Part shown: positions 12,764 through 23,177 of the stretch, one piece after another
Numbering within the stretch: the stretch's first letter is position 1
How the letters are laid out: every line of letters begins with the position of its first letter
NCBI GenBank assembly: GCA_009885605.1
Contig: VFKK01000140.1
Coordinates: 1 to 36,359 of the forward strand
Length of the DNA: 36,359 nt
DNA from: Cyclobacteriaceae bacterium
GTDB lineage: Bacteria > Bacteroidota > Bacteroidia > Cytophagales > Cyclobacteriaceae
Direction: 5' to 3'
Made by a program: the position numbers and the translations under genes
The notes under the pieces: model-generated
What the model was told of the DNA's origin: nothing
Seen by the model: only the letters and a program-made list of their open reading frames with translations
Databases searched by the model: none

Positions 12764-12771
12764 CAAAGTTA
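12764..12771 (-). promoter_or_regulatory. Candidate -7 element (TAACTTTG) in the rpsN-rpsH gap
   Basis: Minus strand TAACTTTGC in an 82-nt intergenic gap inside the spc cluster; only a weak TTTT where -33 TTTG is expected. Confidence 0.4.
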
Positions 12772-12808
12772 CGAATTGATTTTTAGAATAAAAACTACTG
12801 TCGTGATT

Positions 12809-13078
12809 TTACCAGCTGGACTTAGTGATTCCAGGAATTTTGCCCGCTGAGGCCATTTCCCTGAAAGTAACCCTGTTGATACCGAACTTTCTCATGTAGC
12901 CTTTTGGACGACCTGTTAACTTACATCTGTTGTGAAGTCTAACAGGGGAAGCGTTCTTTGGCAATTTGTCAAGAGCCGCATAGTCACCGGCTGCTTTCAG
13001 CTCAGCTCTTTTCTTGGCATACTTGGCTACCAGACCTTCTCTTTTTCTCTCGCGAGCTTTGATGGATTCTCTTGCCAT
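12809..13078 (-). CDS. rpsN: Ribosomal protein S14, long zinc-independent form
   Basis: [33 protein letters not shown]...[42 protein letters not shown]; no CxxC pairs. Confidence 0.97.
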   Translation of the reverse strand: MARESIKARERKREGLVAKYAKKRAELKAAGDYAALDKLPKNASPVRLHNRCKLTGRPKGYMRKFGINRVTFREMASAGKIPGITKSSW

Positions 13079-13080
13079 GA

Positions 13081-13641
13081 TTATTCTGGATTATTTTTAT
13101 TTACGAAAGGCATTCCAAAAGCTTTCAATAATGCCAAACTTTCCTCGTCTGTTTTTGCGGTAGTCACAAAAGTAATATCCATACCAGAGATCCTGTTCAC
13201 CTTTTCGATGCTGATCTCAGGGAAAATAATTTGTTCTGTAACACCTAAGGTATAGTTACCTCTTCCGTCAAACCCTTTGTCAGAAATTCCTTTGAAATCT
13301 CTAACTCGTGGCAGAGCAACGGTCATCAAACGATCTAAAAATTCATACATCTTATCTCCTCTGAGAGTAACTTTTGCCCCGATAGGCATTCCTTCTCTCA
13401 ATTTGAAGTTGGATACTGAAGTCTTAGCTTTTGTAGAAACTGCTCTCTGACCAGTGATCAAAGAAAGCTCTTCAACGCCCTGATCAACCAATTTCTTATC
13501 TGCTACAGCTGCTCCGATACCTTTGTTAAGCACAATCTTGCTCAACTTAGGAACTTGCATCACCGAAGAGTATTGAAATTTTTCTTTCATAGCCGGAACA
13601 ATATCGTTCAGGTATTTTTGCTTGATTCTTGGATTAGCCAT
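13081..13641 (-). CDS. rplE: Ribosomal protein L5
   Basis: [40 protein letters not shown] ... [18 protein letters not shown]; 8-nt overlap with rplX end. Confidence 0.98.
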   Translation of the reverse strand: MANPRIKQKYLNDIVPAMKEKFQYSSVMQVPKLSKIVLNKGIGAAVADKKLVDQGVEELSLITGQRAVSTKAKTSVSNFKLREGMPIGAKVTLRGDKMYEFLDRLMTVALPRVRDFKGISDKGFDGRGNYTLGVTEQIIFPEISIEKVNRISGMDITFVTTAKTDEESLALLKAFGMPFVNKNNPE

Positions 13642-13978
13642 TGATCACCTCCCCAGTTTTCTTAGAGTATCTCACTAGTTTTCCTTTATCGTTAGCCTTA
13701 CGACCAGTTCTGGTAGTTTCACCAGTTTTCGGATCTACTAACATTAAATTACTGATATGGATGCCAGCTTCCTTCTTTTCGATTCCGCCTTGTGGCTTAG
13801 CCGCAGTTGGCTTCACATGTTTTGTAATCATGTTTAGACCTTCTACGATTGCTCTGCTTTTTGCTTTGTCTACAGAAAGAACTTTTCCCGTTTTTCCGTT
13901 ATCATCACCTGCGATCACCTTCACTGTGTCTCCAGTTTTGATGTGCAGTTTTGTCTGCGTGTTCAATTTTCTTTCCAT
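13634..13978 (-). CDS. rplX: Ribosomal protein L24
   Basis: [81 protein letters not shown]. Confidence 0.97.
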   Translation of the reverse strand: MERKLNTQTKLHIKTGDTVKVIAGDDNGKTGKVLSVDKAKSRAIVEGLNMITKHVKPTAAKPQGGIEKKEAGIHISNLMLVDPKTGETTRTGRKANDKGKLVRYSKKTGEVING

Positions 13979-13980
13979 GA

Positions 13981-14349
13981 TTACAATACTTCTGGGGCCA
14001 GGGAAACGATTTTCATAAACTGCTTCTCTCTCAATTCTCTGGCAACTGGGCCGAAAATACGAGTGCCTCTTGGCTCGTCGTTGTTATTCAACAACACAGC
14101 AGCATTATCTTCAAATCGGATATAAGAACCGTCTTTTCTTCTTATTTCTTTTTTGGTGCGTACGATAACCGCTTTGGAAACGGTACCTTTTTTCATATTG
14201 CTGGATGAAAGGGCTGATTTTACAGTAACGACTACTTTGTCACCAATAGAAGCATAGCGCTTCCCAGTTCCACCCAATACACGGATAACCAATACCTCTT
14301 TGGCACCGGAATTGTCCGCCACACTTAGTCTGGATTCTTGTTGTATCAT
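13981..14349 (-). CDS. rplN: Ribosomal protein L14
   Basis: [46 protein letters not shown] ... [28 protein letters not shown]. Confidence 0.98.
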   Translation of the reverse strand: MIQQESRLSVADNSGAKEVLVIRVLGGTGKRYASIGDKVVVTVKSALSSSNMKKGTVSKAVIVRTKKEIRRKDGSYIRFEDNAAVLLNNNDEPRGTRIFGPVARELREKQFMKIVSLAPEVL

Positions 14350-14351
14350 GA

Positions 14352-14615
14352 TTACTTAGCCCTCTCTATAATTTCAACTACTCTCCAACGTTTGTTCTTA
14401 CTCAGCGGACGAGTTTCACTTATTTTAACGATGTCACCTGGGTTACACTCGTTTTTCTCGTCATGAGCCATAAATTTGGTAGTCTTCGCGACGAACTTAC
14501 CATAGATACCGTGCTTTACACGACGCTCTACAGCCACAGTGATGGATTTATCCATCTTGTTGCTCACCACTTTACCAACTCTTTCTTTTCGAAGATTTCT
14601 CTCTATCGTAGCCAT
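14352..14615 (-). CDS. rpsQ: Ribosomal protein S17
   Basis: [82 protein letters not shown]. Confidence 0.98.
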   Translation of the reverse strand: MATIERNLRKERVGKVVSNKMDKSITVAVERRVKHGIYGKFVAKTTKFMAHDEKNECNPGDIVKISETRPLSKNKRWRVVEIIERAK

Positions 14616-14634
14616 TTTCTTTTCTGTTAGCTAG

Positions 14635-14817
14635 TTATTTGGCAGTCAGGGCTGTCTTCAATCTTGCGATCAAGCGCTTAGACTCACGGATTCTGTTAGG
14701 ATTCTCTATCGGAGTAATGGAATGAGCAAACCTAAGTTTGGTCAAATTCTCCTTTTCAGCAACGATTCGCTCGGCTGTTTCACTTGCGGAAAGTGATTTT
14801 ATCTCAGTGTTTTTCAT
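14635..14817 (-). CDS. rpmC: Ribosomal protein L29
   Basis: Start trimmed to MKNTEIKSLSASETAERIVAEKENLTKLRFAHSITPIENPNRIRESKRLIARLKTALTAK; the ORF-track start at 14853 runs into rplP. Confidence 0.95.
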   Translation of the reverse strand: MKNTEIKSLSASETAERIVAEKENLTKLRFAHSITPIENPNRIRESKRLIARLKTALTAK

Positions 14818-14824
14818 AGTCTTA

Positions 14825-15244
14825 TTATTCTGCGAAATCTCTACGAACAACAAATCTGGTACTTACTGGAAGTTTCTGCTGCGCAAGTCTTAACGCCTCT
14901 TGAGCGGTCTCCAAGCTCACGCCTGTAGCTTCAAAAAGGATCGTTCCTGGCTTAATTACTGCTACCCAATATTCTGGAGCACCTTTACCTTTACCCATAC
15001 GTACTTCTGCAGGTTTCTTGGTGATAGGTTTGTCAGGAAATATCCTGATCCAAACCTGACCTTCTCTTTTCATGGCTCTCGTCATAGCGATACGAGCTGC
15101 CTCGATCTGGCGGGAGGTGATCCATCCTGGCTCCAGGGATTTGATGCCAAAGTTGCCAAAAGAAAGCTCATGCCCTCTGGTAGCTAGACCTTTGACACGG
15201 CCCTTATGCATTTTCCTATATTTAGTTCTTTTCGGCTGTAACAT
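14825..15244 (-). CDS. rplP: Ribosomal protein L16
   Basis: [73 protein letters not shown]. Confidence 0.98.
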   Translation of the reverse strand: MLQPKRTKYRKMHKGRVKGLATRGHELSFGNFGIKSLEPGWITSRQIEAARIAMTRAMKREGQVWIRIFPDKPITKKPAEVRMGKGKGAPEYWVAVIKPGTILFEATGVSLETAQEALRLAQQKLPVSTRFVVRRDFAE

Positions 15245-15272
15245 GATTTCTCACTTAGTCGGTGAAAATTAG

Positions 15273-16010
15273 TTATTTCTTATTTCTGCGTCGTGGACCA
15301 CTGTTGTCTCTCTTTGGACCCGGAGCGTTACTACGTACGCCTTTCGGCTCGTTAGCTGCACCTTGGTTAGGAGACAAGTCTCTTTTTCCGTACACTTCAC
15401 CTTTGAAGATCCAAACTTTGATACCGATCAATCCATAAACCGTTAAGGCCTCTGAAAGTGCGTAATCAATGTCTGCTCTTAAAGTATGAAGAGGAATTCT
15501 TCCCTCTTTGTACATTTCTGAACGGGCCATTTCGGCTCCACCCAGACGACCAGAAAGTTTAACTTTAATTCCTTCCGCTCCCACTCTCATGGATGCTGCA
15601 ATTGCTTGCTTCATTGCTCTTCTGAAGGAAATTCTAGCTTGAAGTTGCTGAGCGATAGATTCACCTACCAATTTCGCATCCAGTTCAGGACGCTTGATCT
15701 CAAAGATATTAATCTGAATATCCTTGTTGGTGATCTTCTTAAGTTCTTCTTTCAGCTTATCTACTTCGGCTCCACCTTTACCAATAACTACTCCTGGTCG
15801 GGCTGTATGAATGGTAAGCGTGATTCTCTTGAGCGTTCGCTCAATGATCACCTTAGCAATCCCCCCTTTAGGAATTCTGGCAAGGACGTACTTACGGATT
15901 TGTTGATCTTCGTATAGTTTTTCAGCAAAGTCTTTCCCACCATACCAGTTGGAATCCCAGCCTTTGACTACACCAAGTCTAAATCCTATTGGGTTGATCT
16001 TTTGTCCCAT
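15273..16010 (-). CDS. rpsC: Ribosomal protein S3
   Basis: [44 protein letters not shown] domain [18 protein letters not shown]; basic C-terminal tail. Confidence 0.98.
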   Translation of the reverse strand: MGQKINPIGFRLGVVKGWDSNWYGGKDFAEKLYEDQQIRKYVLARIPKGGIAKVIIERTLKRITLTIHTARPGVVIGKGGAEVDKLKEELKKITNKDIQINIFEIKRPELDAKLVGESIAQQLQARISFRRAMKQAIAASMRVGAEGIKVKLSGRLGGAEMARSEMYKEGRIPLHTLRADIDYALSEALTVYGLIGIKVWIFKGEVYGKRDLSPNQGAANEPKGVRSNAPGPKRDNSGPRRRNKK

Positions 16011-16019
16011 AGTCTGTTC

Positions 16020-16412
16020 TTAATTTGCCTTTTCGTTTGTTACTAATTCACCAGCGGTAACATCCTGTGCAATGATTGTATCAATTACAAGGGTTACATG
16101 ATTTGATCTTTTGCGGATTCTATGACCTCTTCCCTGAGGAGCTGGTCTCAATCTCTTAAGTGATCTTCCTTCGTCAACCATAACAGTTTTGATATACAGA
16201 TCAGCTTCTTCAAGCTTTGTATCAGGATTTTTGGCTTGCCAGTTTGCAACTGCAGAAAGCACTAATTTCTCTAATCTTATCGCACCGTGGTTAGGTGTGA
16301 ACTTTAAGATAGACAAAGCAATACCTACTCTTTTGCCTCTAACCAAGTCGGCTACAAGGCGCATCTTGCGCGGAGATGTAGGGACGTTATTTAATCTTGC
16401 TGATGCTTCCAT
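16020..16412 (-). CDS. rplV: Ribosomal protein L22
   Basis: [37 protein letters not shown] ... [26 protein letters not shown]. Confidence 0.98.
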   Translation of the reverse strand: MEASARLNNVPTSPRKMRLVADLVRGKRVGIALSILKFTPNHGAIRLEKLVLSAVANWQAKNPDTKLEEADLYIKTVMVDEGRSLKRLRPAPQGRGHRIRKRSNHVTLVIDTIIAQDVTAGELVTNEKAN

Positions 16413-16414
16413 GA

Positions 16415-16693
16415 TTATCTCTTTCCTTTATCTTTTTTGGCAACGTGGCCTCTGAAATTTCTGGTAGGAGCAAATTCACCAAGCTTGTGGCCTACCATGT
16501 TGTCTGTAACAAAAACAGGAATAAACTTATTTCCATTATGCACAGCGAAGGTATGTCCTACGAAATCTGGAGAAATCATAGATCTTCTTGACCAAGTCTT
16601 GATGACAGATTTCTTTCCGGACTCGTTCATAACATCCACCTTTTTCAAAAGATGGTGCTCGATATAAGGACCTTTTTTTAATGAACGTGCCAT
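16415..16693 (-). CDS. rpsS: Ribosomal protein S19
   Basis: [20 protein letters not shown] ... [50 protein letters not shown]. Confidence 0.98.
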   Translation of the reverse strand: MARSLKKGPYIEHHLLKKVDVMNESGKKSVIKTWSRRSMISPDFVGHTFAVHNGNKFIPVFVTDNMVGHKLGEFAPTRNFRGHVAKKDKGKR

Positions 16694-16695
16694 AA

Positions 16696-17520
16696 TTATT
16701 TAGATCTTTTACTTACGATAAAGTTATTTGAATACTTCTTAGGTGATCTGGTTTTCTTACCCTTCGACAAAAGACCTTTTCTTGATCTTGGATGTCCTCC
16801 GGAAGAACGACCTTCACCACCACCCATCGGGTGATCGACTGGGTTCATCGCAACACCTCTTGTACGAGGTCTAACTCCTAGCCATCTCATACGGCCGGCT
16901 TTTCCAAGAACCACATTCATATGGTCACCGTTTGATACAGTTCCTACTGTAGCCATACAAGTTCCCAATACGAGTCTCATCTCACCTGAAGGAAGTTTTA
17001 CCGTCACGTATTTACCCTCACGTGCAACGATCTGTGCATAACCACCAGCACTTCTTGCCATCACTCCACCTTTACCTGGCTTCAATTCCAAGTTATGTAC
17101 AATTGTACCCATTGGAATGTTTGCCAGAGGCATTGCATTACCAACTTCTGGAGCTACTTGCTCACCGGAAATCACTGTTTGTCCAACTTGCAAACCTTCC
17201 GGCGCGATAATGTAGGCCTTTGCACCGTCCACATAATACAGTAGGGCAAGACGGGCTGTTCTGTTTGGATCATACTCGATAGACTTAACTACCGCAGGTA
17301 CACCAAACTTATTTCTCTTGAAGTCTACAATTCTGAGTCTTCTTTTATGACCACCACCAATGTAGCGAGCGGTCATTTTGCCTTCATTATTTCTACCACC
17401 TGACTTCTTATTAGGAGCAAGAAGAGATTTCTCTGGCTTAGACGCAGTTATTTCGTCAAACGCCGGGGCTACTCTGAATCTTGTTCCTGGAGTTACAGGC
17501 TTCAATTTTTTAATTGCCAT
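16696..17520 (-). CDS. rplB: Ribosomal protein L2
   Basis: [25 protein letters not shown] ... [41 protein letters not shown]. Confidence 0.98.
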   Translation of the reverse strand: MAIKKLKPVTPGTRFRVAPAFDEITASKPEKSLLAPNKKSGGRNNEGKMTARYIGGGHKRRLRIVDFKRNKFGVPAVVKSIEYDPNRTARLALLYYVDGAKAYIIAPEGLQVGQTVISGEQVAPEVGNAMPLANIPMGTIVHNLELKPGKGGVMARSAGGYAQIVAREGKYVTVKLPSGEMRLVLGTCMATVGTVSNGDHMNVVLGKAGRMRWLGVRPRTRGVAMNPVDHPMGGGEGRSSGGHPRSRKGLLSKGKKTRSPKKYSNNFIVSKRSK

Positions 17521-17533
17521 GATATTGATTCAA

Positions 17534-17821
17534 TTAAATTTCTCCGTAAAAATCAATTACCTCACCATCGGCTACTTGCACAATTGCTTTCTTAAAAGAA
17601 TTGGTGAAGCCTGATACTACTTTATTGTTGGTGTAGCGAGTTTTTTGCTTTGCAGCGTATCTCATGGTCTTGATAGAAACCACTTTTACACCAAACGTTT
17701 TTTCTACAGCTTTCTTGATTTCTGGTTTCTTCGCAGTTTTCTCAACGATGAATCCATAAACGCCTCTTTCATTCATGGCGGAAATCTTCTCTGTAATCAA
17801 AGGTTGTTTCAGAATATCCAT
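17534..17821 (-). CDS. rplW: Ribosomal protein L23
   Basis: MDILKQPLITEKISAMNERGVYGFIVEKTAKKPEIKKAVEKTFGVKVVSIKTMRYAAKQKTRY. Confidence 0.97.
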   Translation of the reverse strand: MDILKQPLITEKISAMNERGVYGFIVEKTAKKPEIKKAVEKTFGVKVVSIKTMRYAAKQKTRYTNNKVVSGFTNSFKKAIVQVADGEVIDFYGEI

Positions 17822-17825
17822 TGTC

Positions 17826-18455
17826 TTATTTCGATAAAATGGTTTCTAACATACTTACAGAACCTTCACAAATAACCAATTGGTCAGCGTGGAGCACTTG
17901 ATAAGTATTTACATCATTTACAGTTACAACCTTTGCCTTTGGCAAGTTTCTGCTAGACAGATACACATTCTTGTTTTCTTCAGGAAGAACCAACAACGTC
18001 TTTTTGTCTGTCAAAGAAAGGCCAGAAAGCAAAGCCAGATAGTTTTTAGTTTTTGGAGCATCGAATTGGATATTTTCCAAAACCAAAATACTGTTGTCTT
18101 TCACTTTATAAGCAATGGCAGACTTTCTGGCTAATTGTTTAACTTTTTTATTCAATTTGAAGGAATAATCTCTTGGTCTTGGACCAAATACTCTTCCTCC
18201 ACCTCTGAAAAGCGGCGACTTTATAGATCCAGCTCTTGCACCACCGGTGCCTTTTTGCTTTTTGATCTTTTTAGTAGAGCCTGCAATTTCATTTCTCTCT
18301 TTTGATTTGTGAGTACCCTGTCTTTGGTTAGCCAAGTACTGCTTCACATCCAGATAGATCGCGTGATCGTTTGGAACGATAGCGAAAATTTCGTCAGACA
18401 AGCTAACTGTTCTACCGGTGTTCTCTCCTTTATGATTAATTACTGCTAATTCCAT
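17826..18455 (-). CDS. rplD: Ribosomal protein L4
   Basis: [71 protein letters not shown]. Confidence 0.98.
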   Translation of the reverse strand: MELAVINHKGENTGRTVSLSDEIFAIVPNDHAIYLDVKQYLANQRQGTHKSKERNEIAGSTKKIKKQKGTGGARAGSIKSPLFRGGGRVFGPRPRDYSFKLNKKVKQLARKSAIAYKVKDNSILVLENIQFDAPKTKNYLALLSGLSLTDKKTLLVLPEENKNVYLSSRNLPKAKVVTVNDVNTYQVLHADQLVICEGSVSMLETILSK

Positions 18456-18458
18456 GGC

Positions 18459-19091
18459 TTACTTCTCTAGAATAACGAAAGAATTTTTTGGGCCAGGTAC
18501 TGAACCAGAAACTAACAGGAGGTTTTGCTCAGGGTAAATTCTCAACACTCGAAGGTTGATTACTTTTACTCTGTCACCACCAGTTCTTCCTGCCATTCTC
18601 ATTCCTTTAAATACTCTGGAAGGCCAAGAACATGCACCAATTGAACCCGGGTGCCTAAGTCTGTTGTGCTGACCGTGAGTTGTTCCACCCACACCAGCAA
18701 AACCATGACGTTTTACAACACCTTGGAAACCTTTACCTTTAGAAGTACCAATAGCATCTACGAAGTCACCTTCAATAAATACTTGCTCAGCCTTCACAGT
18801 CTTACCCAGATCAACCTGACCGTCAAATTCGACGCGGAAATCTCTGAACTCCACAACTTTCTGCTTTGGTGTTGTACCGGCCTTTTTGAAATGACCCATT
18901 AGTGGCTTAGGAGTGTTTTTCTCCTTACGCTCACCGAATGCCAACTGCACTGCGTTGTACCCGTCTGTATCGACGTTTTTTACTTGCGTCACTACGCAAG
19001 GACCAGCTTCTATTAGCGTGCATGCGACGTTACGTCCATCGGCACTGAAAATGCTAGTCATACCTACTTTTTTTCCTATAATACCAGACAT
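18459..19091 (-). CDS. rplC: Ribosomal protein L3
   Basis: Start trimmed to [38 protein letters not shown]...; [46 protein letters not shown]. The ORF-track start at 19184 lies in the promoter region. Confidence 0.96.
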   Translation of the reverse strand: MSGIIGKKVGMTSIFSADGRNVACTLIEAGPCVVTQVKNVDTDGYNAVQLAFGERKEKNTPKPLMGHFKKAGTTPKQKVVEFRDFRVEFDGQVDLGKTVKAEQVFIEGDFVDAIGTSKGKGFQGVVKRHGFAGVGGTTHGQHNRLRHPGSIGACSWPSRVFKGMRMAGRTGGDRVKVINLRVLRIYPEQNLLLVSGSVPGPKNSFVILEK

Positions 19092-19117
19092 CTTTAATAA
19101 GATATATTGATAATCAA

Positions 19118-19135
19118 CAGGCAAATGTCTGCCTG
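19118..19135 (-). promoter_or_regulatory. Hairpin in the predicted rplC 5' leader
   Basis: Perfect 6-bp inverted repeat CAGGCA-N6-TGCCTG between the predicted TSS (about 19148) and the rplC ATG. Confidence 0.4.
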
Positions 19136-19154
19136 AGCCCTTTTTTAGGGACTG

Positions 19155-19185
19155 CAAAGTTACTGAAATAAAATTCTGCAACAAA
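19155..19185 (-). promoter_or_regulatory. Bacteroidota-type promoter of rplC (TTTG-N19-TAACTTTG)
   Basis: Minus strand TTTG (19185-19182), 19-nt spacer, TAACTTTG (19162-19155), fitting the -33 TTTG / -7 TAnnTTTG consensus. Confidence 0.7.
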
Positions 19186-19288
19186 CGCCAACTCCTATAT
19201 TTTCAAACAATTAGGAAATATTTAATTTGGCGTTTTTCTGATTAACCTATAAGGAACCAATTGAAATCGAAATGTGGATCTAAAAGCA

Positions 19289-19318
19289 AAAAGACCTGAG
19301 CTTCCGCACAGGCCTTTT
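19289..19318 (-). terminator. Rho-independent terminator downstream of rpsJ
   Basis: Minus strand AAAAGGCCTGTGC GGAA GCTCAGGTCTTTTT: long stem, 4-nt loop, U tract; 21 nt past the rpsJ stop. Confidence 0.75.
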
Positions 19319-19338
19319 CTACAAGATTTGAGGTCCTG

Positions 19339-19644
19339 TCAGACTTTGATCTCTACATCAACTCCGCTAGGAAGCTCGATTTTCATCAAAGCGTCCACTG
19401 TTTTTGAAGAGTTAGAGTAGATATCTACCAGTCTCTTGTAAGTACAAAGCTGATATTGATCTCTGGCCTTTTTGTTTACGTGTGGGGATTTCAAAACTGT
19501 GAATTTCTCCTTTTTCGTAGGCAAAGGAATAGGTCCTACAACGATTGCTCCAGTGGCTTTTACAGCCTTCACGATCTTCTCTGATGACTTATCCACCAGG
19601 CTATGATCGTATGATTTAAGTTTTATTCTGATTTTCTGATTCAT
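19339..19644 (-). CDS. rpsJ: Ribosomal protein S10
   Basis: [77 protein letters not shown]. Confidence 0.98.
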   Translation of the reverse strand: MNQKIRIKLKSYDHSLVDKSSEKIVKAVKATGAIVVGPIPLPTKKEKFTVLKSPHVNKKARDQYQLCTYKRLVDIYSNSSKTVDALMKIELPSGVDVEIKV

Positions 19645-19656
19645 TTCAATTAGAAT

Positions 19657-21774
19657 TTAGGATTTTTCACCTTTAACTTTTGCGATTACTGCTTCAGCAA
19701 TGTTGTTAGGAACCGGCTCGTAGTGAGAGAACGTCAGTGAAGCAGAAGCTCTGCCTGATGAGTTTGTTCTCAAGTCAGTTACATAACCGAATAATTCAGA
19801 CAATGGAACATTAGCTTTGATTACAGAGGAAGTTCCTTTGGTATCCATTCCTTTCATTACGCCTCTTCTTCTGTTCAAATCACCAGTGATAGGACCAGTG
19901 TATTCGTCAGGAGTAACTACCTCCACAGACATGATTGGCTCCAAAAGTTGTGGCTTGCATTTTCTTGCAGCTTCTTTGAAACCAATCCTTGCAGCCAATT
20001 CAAAGGAAAGGGCATCAGAATCGACATCGTGGAATGATCCGTGGAATAGTCTCACTTTCATTGCCTCGATAGGATATCCAGCCAATGGACCATTTTTCAT
20101 GGCCTCGTTGAAACCTTTCTGGATAGCAGGGATGAATTCTCTTGGAATAACACCACCCACGATTCCGTTGACGAAATCCAACCCTGGCTTAATTTCTCCT
20201 GATTCCGCATCAGGTGCTTTTGGACCAAGTTCGAATAAGATGTCTGCGAATTTACCTTTACCACCAGTCTGCTTCTTGTAAACTTCTTTGTGCTCAACAT
20301 TTGCAAAAAGAGCTTCTTTGTAAGCCACCTGAGGTGCACCCTGGTTGATTTCAACTTTAAATTCTCTCTTAAGACGATCGATGATAATCTCCAAGTGAAG
20401 TTCACCCATACCTCTTAGAATAGTTTGACCAGTTTCCTGATCAGTATTTACTACGAGTGTTGGATCTTCTTCAACCAATTTGGAAATGGCCATACCCAAT
20501 CTATCAGCATCTACCTGCTTCTTAGGCTCGATAGCATATCCGATAACCGGCTCTGGGAAAACCATTGATTCTAATACCACCTTGCGCTTTTCGTCGCAAA
20601 GAGTGTCACCTGTCTTAATATCTTTGAATCCAACTACAGCACCAATATCACCAGCAACCAATCTTTCGATTTGATTTTGCTTATTAGCGTGCATTTGGAA
20701 TACTCTTGAAATACGTTCTTTATTGCCTGATCGACTATTGAAAATATAAGAACCAGACTCAAGCGTACCAGAGTATGCTCTTACAAAACAAAGTCTACCT
20801 ACAAATGGGTCTGTGGCGATTTTGAAAGCAAGACCAGCAAATGGTTCTTTTTCATCAGGTCGAATTGCAACTGGCTCTTCTGAATCAAGACCCGTAGCTA
20901 CAATATCATCTTTATCCAATGGTGATGGAAGTAATTCCATTACAAGGTCAAGCATTGTTTGTACACCTTTATTTTTGAATGAAGAACCACAAACCATAGG
21001 GACAATTTTCATGTCAATGGTTGCTTTTCTCAAAGCACTCAAAATCTCGGACTCTGTAATTGAATTTGGATCGTCAAAAAACTTCTCCATCAATGCCTCG
21101 TCGTAGTCAGCCACTGCTTCAAGCAAATGCTCTCTGTATTCGGCTACTTCTTCGATCATATCTGCAGGAATTGGAACTTCTCTAAAGGTCATGCCTTTGT
21201 CATCCTCGTTCCACTCGATTGCACGATTATTGATCAAATCAACAACACCTGTAAAGTTTTCTTCAGCACCAATTGGAAGTTGCAGTGGAACTGCATGGCT
21301 ACCCAGCATTTCTCTTACTTGCTTACAAACTCCTAAGAAATCTGCTCCGGCACGGTCCATTTTGTTAACGAATCCGATACGAGCAACTTTATAGTTATCT
21401 GCAAGTCTCCAGTTGGTTTCAGATTGAGGTTCTACTCCGTCTACTGCACTAAACAAAAATACCAATCCATCGAGAACACGAAGTGATCTGTTTACCTCTA
21501 CGGTAAAGTCAACGTGACCGGGAGTATCGATGATGTTTATTTGATATTTGTTACTTCTGTAATCCCAAAAAACTGTAGTAGCAGCTGAAGTGATGGTAAT
21601 ACCTCTCTCCTGCTCTTGCTCCATCCAGTCCATAGTGGCTGCACCATCGTGCACCTCACCAATTTTGTGACTCACACCTGAATAATAAAGAATTCGCTCA
21701 GTGGTGGTAGTTTTACCGGCATCAATATGTGCCGCAATTCCAATGTTCCTTGTGAATTTTAAATCTCTTGCCAT
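19657..21774 (-). CDS. fusA: Elongation factor G
   Basis: [54 protein letters not shown]; 705 aa. Confidence 0.98.
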   Translation of the reverse strand: MARDLKFTRNIGIAAHIDAGKTTTTERILYYSGVSHKIGEVHDGAATMDWMEQEQERGITITSAATTVFWDYRSNKYQINIIDTPGHVDFTVEVNRSLRVLDGLVFLFSAVDGVEPQSETNWRLADNYKVARIGFVNKMDRAGADFLGVCKQVREMLGSHAVPLQLPIGAEENFTGVVDLINNRAIEWNEDDKGMTFREVPIPADMIEEVAEYREHLLEAVADYDEALMEKFFDDPNSITESEILSALRKATIDMKIVPMVCGSSFKNKGVQTMLDLVMELLPSPLDKDDIVATGLDSEEPVAIRPDEKEPFAGLAFKIATDPFVGRLCFVRAYSGTLESGSYIFNSRSGNKERISRVFQMHANKQNQIERLVAGDIGAVVGFKDIKTGDTLCDEKRKVVLESMVFPEPVIGYAIEPKKQVDADRLGMAISKLVEEDPTLVVNTDQETGQTILRGMGELHLEIIIDRLKREFKVEINQGAPQVAYKEALFANVEHKEVYKKQTGGKGKFADILFELGPKAPDAESGEIKPGLDFVNGIVGGVIPREFIPAIQKGFNEAMKNGPLAGYPIEAMKVRLFHGSFHDVDSDALSFELAARIGFKEAARKCKPQLLEPIMSVEVVTPDEYTGPITGDLNRRRGVMKGMDTKGTSSVIKANVPLSELFGYVTDLRTNSSGRASASLTFSHYEPVPNNIAEAVIAKVKGEKS

Positions 21775-21779
21775 CTTAA

Positions 21780-22247
21780 TTAAAATCTAAAGTGAGAGAA
21801 CGCTTTGTTGGCTTCAGCCATTCTGTGCGTATCATCTTTTTTCTTCACACCGGCACCTTCGCCTTTTGAAGCAGCGATGATTTCGCCGGCTAATCTGTCC
21901 ATCATTGTCTTCTCTCCTCTTTTTCTGGCGTAGTTGATCATCCACTTGATACCAAGTGAAATTTTTCTGTCAGGTCGAACTTCCATTGGAACCTGGAACG
22001 TAGCACCACCAACTCTACGACTCTTCACCTCTACGGATGGAGCTATATTGTTAAGCGCTTTTTTCCAAACCTCAAGACCATTCTCACCTACTTTTGTTTC
22101 TACTTTCGCTACCGCGTCGTAGAAAATTTTGTAAGCGATACTCTTCTTCCCATCTACCATTAGACAGTTCACAAACTTGGTTACCAAGGTGTCATTGAAC
22201 TTTGGATCAGGAAGAATATATCTCTTCTTTGGTTTCGCTTTTCTCAT
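21780..22247 (-). CDS. rpsG: Ribosomal protein S7
   Basis: [46 protein letters not shown] ... [19 protein letters not shown]. Confidence 0.98.
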   Translation of the reverse strand: MRKAKPKKRYILPDPKFNDTLVTKFVNCLMVDGKKSIAYKIFYDAVAKVETKVGENGLEVWKKALNNIAPSVEVKSRRVGGATFQVPMEVRPDRKISLGIKWMINYARKRGEKTMMDRLAGEIIAASKGEGAGVKKKDDTHRMAEANKAFSHFRF

Positions 22248-22262
22248 TTCTTTGGATTGTTA

Positions 22263-22691
22263 TTATTTTTTCTTTTTTGCTGGAGCACCTTTGGCTGCAG
22301 CTACTGGAGCACCTTTTCCAGCTTTAGGTCTCTTAGCACCGTACTTGGAACGACCTTGCTTACGGTCTTTAACTCCCGCTGTATCGAGTGCACCACGGAT
22401 GATGTGATATCTTACTCCTGGAAGATCCTTAACACGACCACCTCTGATCAATACGATCGAGTGCTCCTGTAGATTGTGACCTTCTCCTGGAATGTAAGCA
22501 TTCACTTCTTTTCCATTTGTCAATCTCACCCTGGCCACCTTTCTCATCGCAGAGTTAGGCTTCTTAGGGGTTGTAGTATACACTCTGGTACAAACACCTC
22601 TACGCTGAGGACATGCATCCAAAGCTCTAGATTTTGATTTGGTCTCCAGTGTGGTTCTACCTTTTCTTACTAACTGTTGAATAGTAGGCAT
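22263..22691 (-). CDS. rpsL: Ribosomal protein S12 with Ala/Lys-rich C-terminal tail
   Basis: [57 protein letters not shown] ... [58 protein letters not shown]. Confidence 0.98.
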   Translation of the reverse strand: MPTIQQLVRKGRTTLETKSKSRALDACPQRRGVCTRVYTTTPKKPNSAMRKVARVRLTNGKEVNAYIPGEGHNLQEHSIVLIRGGRVKDLPGVRYHIIRGALDTAGVKDRKQGRSKYGAKRPKAGKGAPVAAAKGAPAKKKK

Positions 22692-22738
22692 TAACTGATA
22701 AAATTTAGTTTTCCCGTAAACTGTTGAATTTTGGACTG

Positions 22739-22769
22739 CAAAGGTAAAGAAAGTAATAAGAGGAACAAA
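22739..22769 (-). promoter_or_regulatory. Bacteroidota-type promoter of rpsL (TTTG-N19-TACCTTTG)
   Basis: Minus strand TTTG (22769-22766), 19-nt spacer, TACCTTTG (22746-22739), just upstream of rpsL. Confidence 0.7.
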
Positions 22770-22789
22770 ATTAAGTAATTATATTTTTG

Positions 22790-23113
22790 TTACGCTTCCC
22801 CGGGTGTTCCAAATGAAATTGGAAATTGCGGAGCATTTCCTGATTGATTTATCTTACCAAATGCTGCCTCATATTTTTCGATGTTATCCTTGAGGGCTGC
22901 CACCAATCGTTTCGCATGATCCGGAGTCACAATGATTCTGGACTTTACTTTTGCTTTTGGCACTCCCGGCATCAATCGAATAAAATCGATCACAAATTCA
23001 GAATTAGAATGTGCGATCATCGCAAGATTTGAGTAGATCCCTTCAGCTACTTCTTCTGAAAGCTCCACATTGATCTGCTGATTATTTCGGTTTACTCCAT
23101 TCTCGTCTTCCAT
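22790..23113 (-). CDS. DUF3467-family small protein
   Basis: 107 aa: QQINVELSEEVAEGIYSNLAMIAHSNSEFVIDFIRLMPGVPKAKVKSRIIVTPDHAKRLVAALKDNIEKYEAAFG, which I recognise as DUF3467-like. Confidence 0.8.
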   Translation of the reverse strand: MEDENGVNRNNQQINVELSEEVAEGIYSNLAMIAHSNSEFVIDFIRLMPGVPKAKVKSRIIVTPDHAKRLVAALKDNIEKYEAAFGKINQSGNAPQFPISFGTPGEA

Positions 23114-23128
23114 GAGTTGATTTGATTA

Positions 23129-23158
23129 AAAAAGGCCTGTACAAAGACAGGCCTTTTT
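23129..23158 (-). terminator. Rho-independent terminator downstream of rpoC
   Basis: AAAAAGGCCTGT-ACAAAG-ACAGGCCTTTTT, 12-bp perfect stem, T tract on the minus strand. Confidence 0.85.
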
Positions 23159-23177
23159 ATATTGGTTAATTTTCTAG

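Noticed and set aside
14818-14853. N-terminal extension of the rpmC ORF
   Set aside because: Overlaps the end of rplP; typical L29 starts at MKNTEIKSLS.
19092-19184. N-terminal extension of the rplC ORF ([31 protein letters not shown])
   Set aside because: Overlaps the predicted promoter and leader; conserved L3 begins at [13 protein letters not shown] (19091).
19817-20281. 154-aa plus-strand ORF antisense to fusA
   Set aside because: Antisense shadow of a highly conserved gene; no independent coding evidence.
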